A DNA stretch of 44,142 nt from Thermovibrio sp. (GTDB lineage: Bacteria; Aquificota; Aquificia; Desulfurobacteriales; Desulfurobacteriaceae), in contig WFNZ01000031.1 in assembly GCA_015488335.1 (NCBI GenBank), positions 1 through 44,142 on the forward strand, given 5' to 3'. The position numbers and the translations under genes are program-made. Shown here piece by piece: positions 7,523 through 15,340 of this stretch. The notes under the pieces were generated by a model. That model saw only the letters and a program-made list of their open reading frames with translations. It made no database searches and was not told where the DNA came from. The stretch's first letter is position 1. Each line of letters starts with the position of its first letter.

Positions 7523-7597
7523 TGGGGCGTAGCCAAGCGGTAAGGCAGCGGACTTTGGATCCGCCATTCGCAGGTTCGAATCCTGCCGCCCCAGCCA
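7523..7597 (+). tRNA. tRNA-Gln (anticodon TTG)
   Basis: A 75-base cloverleaf with TGGGGCG/CGCCCCA acceptor stem, anticodon loop CTTTGGA (TTG), T-arm GGTTCGAA and an encoded CCA. It begins three bases after the ispE stop codon. Confidence 0.97.
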
Positions 7598-7609
7598 TTT
7601 ATTTATTGT

Positions 7610-7686
7610 GGTGGGAGTAGCTCAGTTGGTGGAGCGCCGGGTTGTGGCCCCGGCGGTCGCGGGTTCAAGTCCCGTCTCCCACCCCA
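7610..7686 (+). tRNA. tRNA-His (anticodon GTG)
   Basis: A GTGGGAG/CTCCCAC acceptor stem, anticodon loop TTGTGGC (GTG) and an encoded CCA. A G at 7610 can pair with C73, giving the extra G-1:C73 pair that histidyl-tRNA synthetase needs, so the mature 5' end is placed at 7610. Confidence 0.96.
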
Positions 7687-7698
7687 CAATTCCGCCAT

Positions 7699-7784
7699 GC
7701 GGGAGTGGCGGAACTGGCAGACGCGCTGGACTTAGGATCCAGTGCCCTCGTGGCGTGTGGGTTCGACTCCCACCTCCCGCACCA
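7699..7784 (+). tRNA. tRNA-Leu (anticodon TAG)
   Basis: An 86-base tRNA with a GCGGGAG/CTCCCGC acceptor stem, anticodon TAG in ACTTAGGA, a long variable arm (TGCCCTCGTGGCGT) as expected for leucine, and an encoded CCA. Confidence 0.96.
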
Positions 7785-7788
7785 TAGG

Positions 7789-7864
7789 GCGGGCGTAGCT
7801 CAGTTGGTAGAGCACAACCTTGCCAAGGTTGGGGTCGCGGGTTCAAGTCCCGTCGCCCGCTCCA
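7789..7864 (+). tRNA. tRNA-Gly (anticodon GCC), second copy
   Basis: A 76-base cloverleaf with anticodon loop TTGCCAA and an encoded CCA. It is identical to the tRNA-Gly at 486-561 except at two positions (GAGCA instead of GAGCG, and GTTGGGG instead of GTTGAGG). Confidence 0.97.
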
Positions 7865-7868
7865 TTAA

Positions 7869-7943
7869 GGCGGCGTAGCCAAGTGGTAAGGCAGGGGACT
7901 GCAAATCCCTTATTCGGCGGTTCGATTCCGCCCGCCGCCTCCA
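7869..7943 (+). tRNA. tRNA-Cys (anticodon GCA)
   Basis: A 75-base cloverleaf with GGCGGCG/CGCCGCC acceptor stem, anticodon GCA in ACTGCAAA and an encoded CCA. Its last 34 bases overlap, on the opposite strand, the end of the HNH endonuclease frame. Confidence 0.96.
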
Positions 7944-8944
7944 CTTAATAAACAGTTCTCCTTAATAGTATGGTTACAGTAAATCAATGGTTTTTCTTTC
8001 AGCTTTTTGCTCTTCCTATCAACGTAAGAAATCCAATATTTGCCTTTTCTCTTTCTTACCTCTATAGGTTCTGTTGGAGCCATTTTCCTGTGACAGTTGG
8101 AACATAGAACGAGAAGATTATCTATAGAATCCGAGCCTCCTCTACTAAAAGGAACGATATGTGCAACTTCAAGAGGAGTTTCAGTTCCGCACAGCTGACA
8201 TCGGTTCTCCAGCTTGAGGATTTCTTTCTTTACTCTTTCCCAGTTTTTCCGCTCCTTAGCACTTCTAATCTTTCTTTTAGGCTGAACTTCTGTTAACGGC
8301 AGGTAAAAAGATAAAAAAATTGGTTTAGTTAACCGAATGAACTTTCTAATTTTGAATGAGAAAAACTCATGGAACTCCTTTTCATCAGTAAAAATCTTAA
8401 GAGCTACATCACCTCCTTTAAGAGGATACTCTTCAGACGGCGTTATAGACGACAGGATTTTTATAAATTCATCAACATTAAAGTTTGATACTTCATAACT
8501 CCGTTTTCCTGAGGAATCATGAATCCAGAGTAAGCATCCAGGAAATTCCTTCAAAAATCTATCAATCGTTCTTTTAACAAACTCTGAAGAAGCTGCTTTC
8601 TTGAAATTCTTAGAAAGAAACATCACTGCGGGTTTATTGTAAAAACTGTTAAGAGAACAAGAAACGGATCTGTTTTTGAAAATGCAAACCGAATACTTAG
8701 GCAGGTGAGAAATTGACGTTAAACGTCTTCCTTTTTCAAGACTTCTCCAGCCATAAGAAAACTCAATCCAATCTCTCCATAGTGTAATTTTTACTGCAAA
8801 CTCTTTACCAAATTCTTCAAAAAGTAAACAGTGTATGGAATCTGCAAATTTCCACAAATAATTAAACCTGAGTTTATCCTGAATATCACTGTTTGATGCT
8901 CCAGCATTAAAAATCTCTTCTTCTACTCTTTTCAAAAAATCCAA
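7910..8944 (-). CDS. HNH endonuclease-domain protein
   Basis: A 344-residue protein. The C-terminal part carries a clear HNH nuclease module: CQLCG (C249, C252), AHIVPFSRGGSDSIDNL (H262, N276) and CSNCHRK (C281, C284, H285), a beta-beta-alpha-metal site that cuts DNA in the family. The first 240 residues match no family I recognise. Base composition is clearly more AT-rich than the neighbours, which suggests transfer. The start is a TTG two bases after the DUF39 stop, with only a distant AGAGG as ribosome site. The last 11 codons are antisense to tRNA-Cys, so the original C-terminus may have been lost when the gene landed against the tRNA. Confidence 0.8.
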   Translation of the reverse strand: MDFLKRVEEEIFNAGASNSDIQDKLRFNYLWKFADSIHCLLFEEFGKEFAVKITLWRDWIEFSYGWRSLEKGRRLTSISHLPKYSVCIFKNRSVSCSLNSFYNKPAVMFLSKNFKKAASSEFVKRTIDRFLKEFPGCLLWIHDSSGKRSYEVSNFNVDEFIKILSSITPSEEYPLKGGDVALKIFTDEKEFHEFFSFKIRKFIRLTKPIFLSFYLPLTEVQPKRKIRSAKERKNWERVKKEILKLENRCQLCGTETPLEVAHIVPFSRGGSDSIDNLLVLCSNCHRKMAPTEPIEVRKRKGKYWISYVDRKSKKLKEKPLIYCNHTIKENCLLSGGGGRNRTAE

Positions 8945-8946
8945 AT

Positions 8947-10158
8947 TCAGCTTTTCCTCTCGTCGTATTCAATTTTTACATCTGGTTCCGGAGCAGGAAG
9001 AGTTTCGGCGGGTTTGCTGATTTCAAACTTTCCACTCTTTATCCACTCTTTCAGGATCTCAGCGATTTCACGGGCTTTATAGTAAGAAGAGACCGGAGAG
9101 GTTAGGACTTTTTTGCCGTTTATCTCAATGTAGCCCCGGCGGAGCTCCCCGTAGCTCACGTACTTAATCGGCTTTGCGTTTCCAGAAGGGTAGTCAACAG
9201 AGTAGTCTATTACAGGGGCAAATATCTCGTCGTCTCTAACAGAGGTGTAGTAGGCAATTCTCTCGTTGAGTATCGGTATTGGAATTCCAATTCCGACGAA
9301 CATTGAGACGCCGTAGCCCAATATTGATGCAGCCTTTATAAAGTCCGTTGACATCTGTTTCATATCGCCAACAACCATCAGGGTTCCAGCTCCCTCCATG
9401 GGCTGACCTTTCTTGCTCCTCTTCACTCCAAAGGGAGAGTGCTGGGTTCCGTGGAAAGCGACATAGCCTATTCCACCGCCAAGGAAGATTCTCGTTCCTA
9501 TTCCAATGGTCTCAAAGAACGGGTCGTTCATAAGTGGAGAGAGCTGGCCGGCTCCGGAGTAGGTCGCGTTTCCAAAGTTTGGCTTCAGCGTTCCCATGTA
9601 GGTGTAGATAGTCCTTGAGGACTTGTTGACGGCAACGTTGTAGTTCTGGTAGGCGTTCCTCGGGCTGCAGAGGATTGCGTCGTTTATCGTCTTTATGTTT
9701 ATGAGCTTCTTTATCTCTCTCCTTGGGTAACAGTCCGTTCCGTAAGCGTAGGCTTCAAGCTCTATGTCCTCTCCGGCTATGAGCTCCTCTATAACGTGGG
9801 CTCCGCCGTACTCAAACTTTCCCGGGTAGACCTCGTTCCGGGGGTCGTTTTCGGGAAGGGCTGTTGCTCCTATGTAGAGGTCAACGGCTGCAATTCCTCC
9901 GTAGGCTGGAACGCCGTTGAGGTAGATCTCCTCCATCTTCATTCTGGGCTTTGTGTGGCCAACGTTTAGAAATGCTCCTGAGGAGCACATTGCACCGAAG
10001 GTTCCGGTTGTAACTACGTCAACCTCTTCTGCCGCTTTAACAACTCCTAACTCCTCAACTATCTCTATCATCTCCTCGGCAGTAACGACAACCGCCTCGC
10101 CTCTCCTTATCTTCTCGTTTATCTCCTCGTAGGTCTTAACAACCTTGAACTGCTCCAT
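8947..10158 (-). CDS. DUF39 homocysteine-biosynthesis sulfurtransferase
   Basis: A 403-residue DUF39 protein. In methanogens the characterised homologue (MA1821) works with a ferredoxin-type partner to convert aspartate semialdehyde to homocysteine, bypassing O-acylhomoserine. Two conserved cysteines that fit the catalytic pair are visible: FGAMCSSG (C58) and YGTDCYPRR (C143). Glycine-rich segments such as FLGGGIGYVAFHGTQHSP are also typical. The protein ends soon after the DUF39 domain, with no CBS domains of the kind seen in longer homologues, and no NIL/ferredoxin partner is encoded in the window. The start ATG has AAGAGG upstream. Confidence 0.88.
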   Translation of the reverse strand: MEQFKVVKTYEEINEKIRRGEAVVVTAEEMIEIVEELGVVKAAEEVDVVTTGTFGAMCSSGAFLNVGHTKPRMKMEEIYLNGVPAYGGIAAVDLYIGATALPENDPRNEVYPGKFEYGGAHVIEELIAGEDIELEAYAYGTDCYPRREIKKLINIKTINDAILCSPRNAYQNYNVAVNKSSRTIYTYMGTLKPNFGNATYSGAGQLSPLMNDPFFETIGIGTRIFLGGGIGYVAFHGTQHSPFGVKRSKKGQPMEGAGTLMVVGDMKQMSTDFIKAASILGYGVSMFVGIGIPIPILNERIAYYTSVRDDEIFAPVIDYSVDYPSGNAKPIKYVSYGELRRGYIEINGKKVLTSPVSSYYKAREIAEILKEWIKSGKFEISKPAETLPAPEPDVKIEYDERKS

Positions 10159-10224
10159 TGGCTCTACCTCTTTTGAGTGGGTAATTAAGAATTATAGTGG
10201 TTTAGAGCTCCCTGCCGAGTTTAT

Positions 10225-10560
10225 CTATAAGCTCCTGAAACACTCAAGGAGTTTCTCAGCTCTTCCATCGTAGAGGATAACTCCCGTTTTCTTAACCGTT
10301 TCTCTGAAATCGTCTGAAACTAAAGAGAGGTCTACAAGGTCAAAGCTTTTGAGCGTGGGGAACTCCTCAATCTTCGCCATTACGCTAAAAGGGATTTTAG
10401 AGCCACAGTCAACGGCTATGTCAAAGTCTGAATTTTCCCTTGCAGTTCCCTTAGCCCTTGAGCCAAAGAGGTAAATGCGGCAGTTGGGAAGGTATTTAGA
10501 AACTATTTCAACAATTTTCTTCAGTATCTCTTCGTCCGTTAGAAGTCTAACCCTTATCAC
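10225..10560 (-). CDS. Solitary MNT-type nucleotidyltransferase
   Basis: A 111-residue minimal nucleotidyltransferase of the polymerase-beta superfamily with the exact G-S-x10-D-x-D motif (GSRAKG...NSDFDIAV, about residues 33-49). Such proteins are usually antitoxins (MntA) for HEPN toxins, which they nucleotidylate. No HEPN gene adjoins it; the flanking genes are rimO and DUF39. The GTG start overlaps the rimO stop by 14 bases, so it is probably in the queC-selD-rimO operon. It could be a remnant of a pair, could act on the HEPN partner at 13988-14386, or could have another substrate. Confidence 0.85.
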   Translation of the reverse strand: MIRVRLLTDEEILKKIVEIVSKYLPNCRIYLFGSRAKGTARENSDFDIAVDCGSKIPFSVMAKIEEFPTLKSFDLVDLSLVSDDFRETVKKTGVILYDGRAEKLLECFRSL

Positions 10561-11854
10561 CTACAGGCTCTGCCATAAGGTCAACGTTGCTTGCAAGGTC
10601 TGTTATTCTGGCCTTAACGAACTCTCCAGGTTTGAAGTTCCCTTTAAGGTAGATGATTCCGTCTATCTCGTAGGCGTTCCTGTAGCTTCTGGCCTCTACG
10701 AAGCCAGGCATTTCTGAAGAGGGGGAGTCAACAATGAGCTCAAGCTCTTTTCCGATTAACTCTCTATGCTTTTTCTCGTAAATCCAAAACTGGGTCTCCT
10801 CAAGGAGAGAAAGTCTTGATTCTTTTAGCTCTTCCGGAAGATCTCCAAGCTTGTAGGCGGCCGTTCCCTCTTCCCTGTAGTATTTGAAGAAGCCCACCCA
10901 GTCAAGCTCAGCCTCTTTTATAAAGGAGTGGAGCTCCTCAAACTCCGCCTCTCCCTCTGTAGGGAAGCCGACTATAAATGTTGTTCTGATGGCAACTCCG
11001 GGAATCCTCTTCCTGAGCTTCTCTATGAGATTCTCTGCAAACTTCCTTGAGTATTTCCTGCCCATAGAGGCAAGGACTTTGTCGCTTATGTGCTGAAGAG
11101 GAACGTCAAAGTATTTAAGGACTTTCTCAGAGGAAGCTACAAAATCTATGAGTGAATCTGTAATGTGGGACGGGTAGGTATACATGAGCCTTATCCATTC
11201 AATACCCTCAATCTTTTCAAGTTCTCTCAGGAGTTTGACAAGTCCCTCTTTCTCGCCTCTGTCGTAGAGGTAGGCGGTTGTGTCCTGAGCTATAACGTAG
11301 AGCTCTTTCACTCCAAGGTCTGCAAGCCTCTTGGCTTCGTCAACAAGCTCTTCAATTGGTCTGCTCCTTAAAGGCCCTCTGATTAGGGGAATGGCACAGT
11401 AGGTGCAGCCGTTTGAACACCCCTCAGAGATTTTCAGGTAGGCAAGGTGTTTTGGAGTGAGAATCTCCCTTAAAAGGTATGGCTTCTGGAAAGAGGCCTT
11501 TCTGTTTAAAATCTTCTCAACGCTTGAAAGGAGCTCGTTTACGCCGATGAATGCGTCAACTTCAGGGAGCTCCCTCTTTAACTCCTCCTTATACCTCTGG
11601 TAGAGACAACCTGCAACAACAACCCTCTTCTCAGGAGAGTTTTTCTTCTCCTCTATGGCGTTGAGAATCTCGTCTATTGACTCCTCCTTAGCAGGCTGGA
11701 TAAATCCGCAGGTGTTAACAAGGATTACGTCGGCATCCTCCAAACTGTTCACGAACTCAACGTCTCCTGTAGCCTTTAAGAGGCCAACCATGGTTTCAGT
11801 ATCAACAAGGTTTTTAGGGCAGCCAAGGCTTATAACCGCAACCTTTTTCTTCAA
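10547..11854 (-). CDS. rimO: Ribosomal protein S12 methylthiotransferase
   Basis: A 435-residue radical SAM methylthiotransferase that modifies an aspartate of ribosomal protein S12. The N-terminal MTTase domain supplies cysteines 12, 49 and 83 for one cluster. The radical SAM motif SEGCSNGCTYC (C146, C150, C153) binds the second. A C-terminal TRAM-like domain follows. The start ISLGCPKNLVDTE and the GPLRSRP segment distinguish it from MiaB, which is also in the window. It begins 11 bases after the selD stop and overlaps the MNT gene. Confidence 0.96.
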   Translation of the reverse strand: MKKKVAVISLGCPKNLVDTETMVGLLKATGDVEFVNSLEDADVILVNTCGFIQPAKEESIDEILNAIEEKKNSPEKRVVVAGCLYQRYKEELKRELPEVDAFIGVNELLSSVEKILNRKASFQKPYLLREILTPKHLAYLKISEGCSNGCTYCAIPLIRGPLRSRPIEELVDEAKRLADLGVKELYVIAQDTTAYLYDRGEKEGLVKLLRELEKIEGIEWIRLMYTYPSHITDSLIDFVASSEKVLKYFDVPLQHISDKVLASMGRKYSRKFAENLIEKLRKRIPGVAIRTTFIVGFPTEGEAEFEELHSFIKEAELDWVGFFKYYREEGTAAYKLGDLPEELKESRLSLLEETQFWIYEKKHRELIGKELELIVDSPSSEMPGFVEARSYRNAYEIDGIIYLKGNFKPGEFVKARITDLASNVDLMAEPVGDKG

Positions 11855-11865
11855 CTCACTCTCCC

Positions 11866-12903
11866 TCAGTAAACCTTTATTCCGGTTCCCTCCTTAATCT
11901 TACCAACAACCTGAACCCAGGGCTCTCCTTTTTCGCTGAGCCTTGAGAGGAGCTCCGGTAATTTCTCCTCAGGAACGGCAATTAAAAGTCCACCGGAAGT
12001 TTGCGGGTCAAAGAAGAGCATCTTCAAATCTTCATCAAAACCTTCTGGAAACTCCACCGCATCCCCAACGTAGTCAACGTTGTCGTATGTAGCAGCAGGC
12101 AGAAGCCCCATAGAGGCGTACTCTTTAGCTCCGGGAAGGAGCTTAAAGGCAGAGGAATCTATTTCTGCTGAAACTCCGCTGAACTTGACCATCTCGTAGA
12201 GGTGCCCTAAAAAGCCAAACCCTGTAACGTCTGTGCAGGCACTTACTCCAACTGAAACCATAGCCTCAGAGGCAGATTTATTAAGGTGGGTCATAACCTC
12301 AGAAACAGCCTTTACCTCCTCATCTGATGCCATATCTGCCTTTATAGCAGTTGTCAAAACGCCGATTCCCAAAGGCTTTGTGTAGACAAGAACGTCTCCC
12401 GGCTTAGCCGTTGAGTTCCTGACAATCCTTTTAGGGTGAGCGATGCCTGTAACAGAAAGGCCAAATTTTGTTTCAAGGTCGTCAACTGTGTGGCCTCCAA
12501 CAAGGGAAACTCCGGCCTCTTTTAACTTTTCAGCTCCTCCCTTTAAAATCTCTGCCAGGTAGTCCATGGGAACCTTGCAGGTGTCAAACATAACAAGGTT
12601 TATTGCCGTTATGGGCTTTCCTCCCATTGCGTAGACGTCTGAGAGGGCGTTTGCAACGGCAACCTGGCCGTAAACGAAGGGATCGTCAACAACGGGAGTA
12701 ATAAAGTCCGCAGTTTGAATCAGAGCTATCTCGTCTGTAAGTCTGTAGACTCCGGCATCTTCGGCCGTTTCAATTCCAACCAATACGTTTTCATCTACAG
12801 GAAAAGAGACCTTACTCAAAACCTCTGAGAGCCCGACCGGGCTGAGCTTTGCTCCTCAGCCGGAAGCCCTAACGGTTTGGGTCAGTTTAAACTTCCTACT
12901 CAA
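11866..12903 (-). CDS. selD: Selenide, water dikinase; a selenoprotein (Sec at residue 16)
   Basis: SelD makes selenophosphate for selenocysteine and selenouridine. The obvious open frame (to 12819, 317 residues) lacks the N-terminal catalytic loop. Reading through the in-frame TGA at 12856-12858 gives [17 protein letters not shown], exactly where SelD proteins have their Cys or Sec followed by a conserved Lys, and a normal total of 345 residues. A SECIS-like hairpin follows the TGA. The best start is TTG at 12901-12903, 8 bases after GGAGGG and overlapping the queC stop. Other family motifs are visible: GGHTVDD and [10 protein letters not shown]. SelD sits between queC and rimO in one operon. 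Confidence 0.9.
12824..12858 (-). promoter_or_regulatory. SECIS element in selD
   Basis: On the minus strand the UGA (12856-12858) is followed after 17 bases by a GGUC apical loop (12835-12838) closed by an AGCCC/GGGCU stem (12830-12834 with 12839-12843). In E. coli fdhF the loop GGUCU follows UGA at nearly the same distance. An alternative lower pairing, GGCTGAG with CTCAGCC, includes the UGA itself. This supports SelB-dependent selenocysteine insertion. Confidence 0.8.
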
Positions 12904-13603
12904 CTATCTTTCCCTCCTCTTTCAGCCTCTTTATGAGGTGGTCTTCCTCTCCTGCCTCTGCCCATCCTTTAGCCCTTAAGATACAGCTGTCGCACCTCAT
13001 ACAGGGGATTTCCTCCCCTCTGTAGCAGGAGATTGAGTAGGAGTAGTCTGCACCTAAAGAGAGACCAAGCTTTATGATTTCGCCCTTTGTGAGGTTTATA
13101 AGGGGAGCATGAATCTTCCACTGTTTCCCCTCTGCTCCAAGTTTTGTTCCTCTGTTTAAAGCCTCCTCCATAGCTGAGAGGAACTCTGGGCGGCAGTCTG
13201 GGTATCCACTGTAGTCAACGGCGTTCCAGCCTCCTACAAGGTGTGTAGTCCCTCTGCTTTCAGCGTAAGCCGCAGCAATGGAGATAAAGACCCCGTTTCT
13301 AAAGGGAACGTAGGTTATGGGAATCCCTCTCTCCTTTACCTCCTCAACGGAATGGGTTTCAGGAACTTCTAAGTTCCTGTCTGTAAGTGCAGAAGCTCCA
13401 AACTTTGATAAATCAACTTCAAAGAGAATGTGCTCCTTTACTCCGGCATTCTTCGCCGTTATCTTTGCCATTTCTATCTCTATTGAATGCCTCTGGCCGT
13501 AGTAGAAGGTGATGGCGTAAACTTCGTCAAACTGCTTCTTTGCCCAGTAGAGGGCCGTTGTTGAGTCAAGACCTCCCGAGAATATGACCACTGCCGATTT
13601 CAT
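12896..13603 (-). CDS. queC: 7-cyano-7-deazaguanine synthase
   Basis: QueC converts 7-carboxy-7-deazaguanine to preQ0 in queuosine synthesis, an ATP-driven step. The PP-loop SGGLDSTT near the N-terminus binds ATP. C-terminal cysteines in [16 protein letters not shown] form the zinc site. The chosen ATG (13603, 235 residues, starting [11 protein letters not shown]) has GGGAG five bases upstream; a TTG four codons earlier (13615) would put that site inside the gene and is less likely. Its end overlaps the selD start. It is divergent from the HEPN/MNT pair across about 70 bases. Confidence 0.95.
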   Translation of the reverse strand: MKSAVVIFSGGLDSTTALYWAKKQFDEVYAITFYYGQRHSIEIEMAKITAKNAGVKEHILFEVDLSKFGASALTDRNLEVPETHSVEEVKERGIPITYVPFRNGVFISIAAAYAESRGTTHLVGGWNAVDYSGYPDCRPEFLSAMEEALNRGTKLGAEGKQWKIHAPLINLTKGEIIKLGLSLGADYSYSISCYRGEEIPCMRCDSCILRAKGWAEAGEEDHLIKRLKEEGKIVE

Positions 13604-13673
13604 ACTTTCTCCCAAAAGAGTTTTAAGGCTAAGGATATAATAATACCCGTAAACCGGATTTAAGGAGGGTCTT

Positions 13674-13997
13674 ATTCCTCTTGACCTTTCCGTTGATAGG
13701 AAGAGAGAGGAGCGGTTTTTAGAGGAGCTCCGCCAAATCGTCTTAAATCTCTTAAACGGTAAAAATTGCAGAGTCTACCTGTTTGGCTCAAGGGGGAAAG
13801 GGAATTACCGCCGCTCCTCCGATGCCGACATAGCCGTAGAGGGTTTGACTGAAGAAGAATTTAATAGGTTTAAGCTCCTCTTAGATGAGACGGTTGAGGG
13901 GAGCTCCATCCCTTTTACCGTTGACGTTGTTAACCTGAATAAAGTTTCGGAAGATTTTATAAGAGAAGTTCTCAAAGAGGGTATCAGGTGGAAATAA
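13674..13997 (+). CDS. MNT nucleotidyltransferase antitoxin with probable AUU start
   Basis: A 107-residue minimal nucleotidyltransferase with the exact G-S-x10-D-x-D motif (LFGSRGKG...[10 protein letters not shown], about residues 37-55). This is the MntA antitoxin type that nucleotidylates HEPN toxins. The frame is open from 13653 but has no ATG, GTG or TTG before the motif. The only sensible start is ATT at 13674, five bases after a perfect AAGGAGG. AUU starts are rare; E. coli infC and pcnB use one. The last ten bases overlap the GTG start of the HEPN gene, so the two are coupled. A sequencing error near the start is the alternative. Confidence 0.75.
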   Translation: MPLDLSVDRKREERFLEELRQIVLNLLNGKNCRVYLFGSRGKGNYRRSSDADIAVEGLTEEEFNRFKLLLDETVEGSSIPFTVDVVNLNKVSEDFIREVLKEGIRWK

Positions 13998-14386
13998 AAA
14001 AGCTGAAAGACCTTGAGAAAGCCCTCAAGAATTTTGAAGAATCCCTCAATATTGAACTCTCTGAATTTCCGCCGTCTGTAAGGGACGTTTTAGAGAGCGG
14101 GCAGGTTCAGAAGTTTGAAGTGAGTTACGAGCTTTTTTGGAAAGTTGGGAAGGAGCTTTTTTCAGAAGAAGGTATAGACGCAGGTTCTCCACGCAGAGTT
14201 TTCAAAGCCTTGTTTCAACTTGGCTACTTAACGTATGATGAGTTGGAACTCTGCCTCTCTATGGTCAGCGACAGAAATCTCCTTCCCCACGTCTACCGCC
14301 GTGAGGTTGTGGAGTCTGTTCTACCCAAACTCAAAAACTACCTAAATTTGATGAAGTCAGCTGTTTCCGATTTAAAGGAGCTTTAG
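13988..14386 (+). CDS. HEPN toxin, HI0074/HepT-like
   Basis: A 132-residue helical protein of the nucleotidyltransferase-substrate-binding (HI0074) group of HEPN proteins. Near its end it carries the full R-x4-H-x-Y motif (R96, H101, Y103 in DRNLLPHVYR). R and H form the RNase site in the family, and the tyrosine is the residue modified by the MNT antitoxin in type VII systems. It starts at GTG and overlaps the upstream MNT gene by ten bases. Together the two genes form a complete toxin-antitoxin pair between queC and glyQ. Confidence 0.88.
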   Translation: MEIKKLKDLEKALKNFEESLNIELSEFPPSVRDVLESGQVQKFEVSYELFWKVGKELFSEEGIDAGSPRRVFKALFQLGYLTYDELELCLSMVSDRNLLPHVYRREVVESVLPKLKNYLNLMKSAVSDLKEL

Positions 14387-14405
14387 AATAAAGGTTCCTC
14401 CGAAT

Positions 14406-14434
14406 TTGACGACCCATAAACAACAAAATAAAAT
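14406..14434 (+). promoter_or_regulatory. Promoter of glyQS
   Basis: TTGACG (14406-14411), a 17-base spacer, then TAAAAT (14429-14434), about 34 bases before the glyQ start codon and 20 bases after the HEPN stop. It allows glyQS to be expressed independently of the toxin-antitoxin pair. Confidence 0.7.
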
Positions 14435-14467
14435 TACGGCGACAATTACTACAGTGCGGGGAGAGCA

Positions 14468-15340
14468 TTGACATTTCAGGAACTCATCTTCACCCTTCAG
14501 GACTACTGGGCAAAGCAGGGCTGTATTATAGCTTCACCATACGACGTTGAGCAGGGTGCCGGAACGATGCACCCGTTTACTTTTCTGAAAGTTCTCGGGA
14601 AAGAACCCTGGAAGGTTGCCTACGTTCAGCCCTGCAGAAGGCCGGCAGACGGCAGATACGGAGAGAACCCAAACAGGCTCCAACACTACTTCCAGTTTCA
14701 GGTTATTCTAAAACCATCTCTAGAAAACTCTCAGGAACTCTACCTTGGAAGCCTTGAAGCCCTTGGTTTTAACATGAGGGAGCACGATGTAAGGTTCGTT
14801 GAGGACGACTGGGAGTCTCCAACACTTGGTGCCTGGGGACTCGGCTGGGAAGTGTGGTTAGACGGTATGGAGATTACCCAGTTTACCTACTTCCAGCAGG
14901 CAGGCGGGATAACCCTTGACCCAGTATCTGTTGAGATTACCTACGGCCTTGAACGTATAGCCATGTATATACAGGGAGTTGACAGCGTTTACGATATTGA
15001 GTGGACAAAGGGAGTTAAATACGGAGACCTTTATAAAGAGAACGAGTATCAGTGGTCTGTCTACAACTTTGAGAAGGCCGACACAGAAATGCTCTTTAAC
15101 CTGTTTATCATGTTTGAGAAGGAGTCTGAAAGGCTCGTTAAGGAAGATTTAGTTCTTCCCGCCTACGATTACTGTTTGAAGTGCTCCCACGTTTTTAATC
15201 TCCTTGACGCAAGGGGAGCAATCTCTGTTGCCGAAAGGGCTTCGTTTATAGGAAGGGTTAGGAGACTGGCTGCAAACTGCGCTAAAAAGTATTTAGAACT
15301 GAAAGAGGGTAAAGGTGAAGGCGCAAAATCTACTGCTTGA
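14468..15340 (+). CDS. glyQ: Glycyl-tRNA synthetase alpha subunit
   Basis: A 290-residue catalytic subunit of the bacterial alpha2-beta2 glycyl-tRNA synthetase, which activates glycine and charges tRNA-Gly (two such tRNAs are in this window). The sequence matches the family along its length: [35 protein letters not shown] and [14 protein letters not shown]. It starts at TTG with GGGGAG upstream, and its end overlaps glyS by 26 bases, so the subunits are coupled. Confidence 0.97.
   Translation: MTFQELIFTLQDYWAKQGCIIASPYDVEQGAGTMHPFTFLKVLGKEPWKVAYVQPCRRPADGRYGENPNRLQHYFQFQVILKPSLENSQELYLGSLEALGFNMREHDVRFVEDDWESPTLGAWGLGWEVWLDGMEITQFTYFQQAGGITLDPVSVEITYGLERIAMYIQGVDSVYDIEWTKGVKYGDLYKENEYQWSVYNFEKADTEMLFNLFIMFEKESERLVKEDLVLPAYDYCLKCSHVFNLLDARGAISVAERASFIGRVRRLAANCAKKYLELKEGKGEGAKSTA

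Noticed and set aside
7407-7878. Several frames across the tRNA cluster on both strands
   Set aside because: They are translations of tRNA genes or their complements (for example AGVAELADALDLGS and GAGGGSRTHTPRG), a well-known artefact.
11866-12819. selD taken as the 317-residue frame starting at an internal start codon
   Set aside because: It would lack the catalytic N-terminal loop; the in-frame UGA with a SECIS hairpin explains the missing part.
13616-13673. Promoter for the HEPN/MNT pair at TATAAT 13636-13641
   Set aside because: The -10 box is perfect, but no acceptable -35 box lies 16-18 bases upstream, so I do not list it as a feature.
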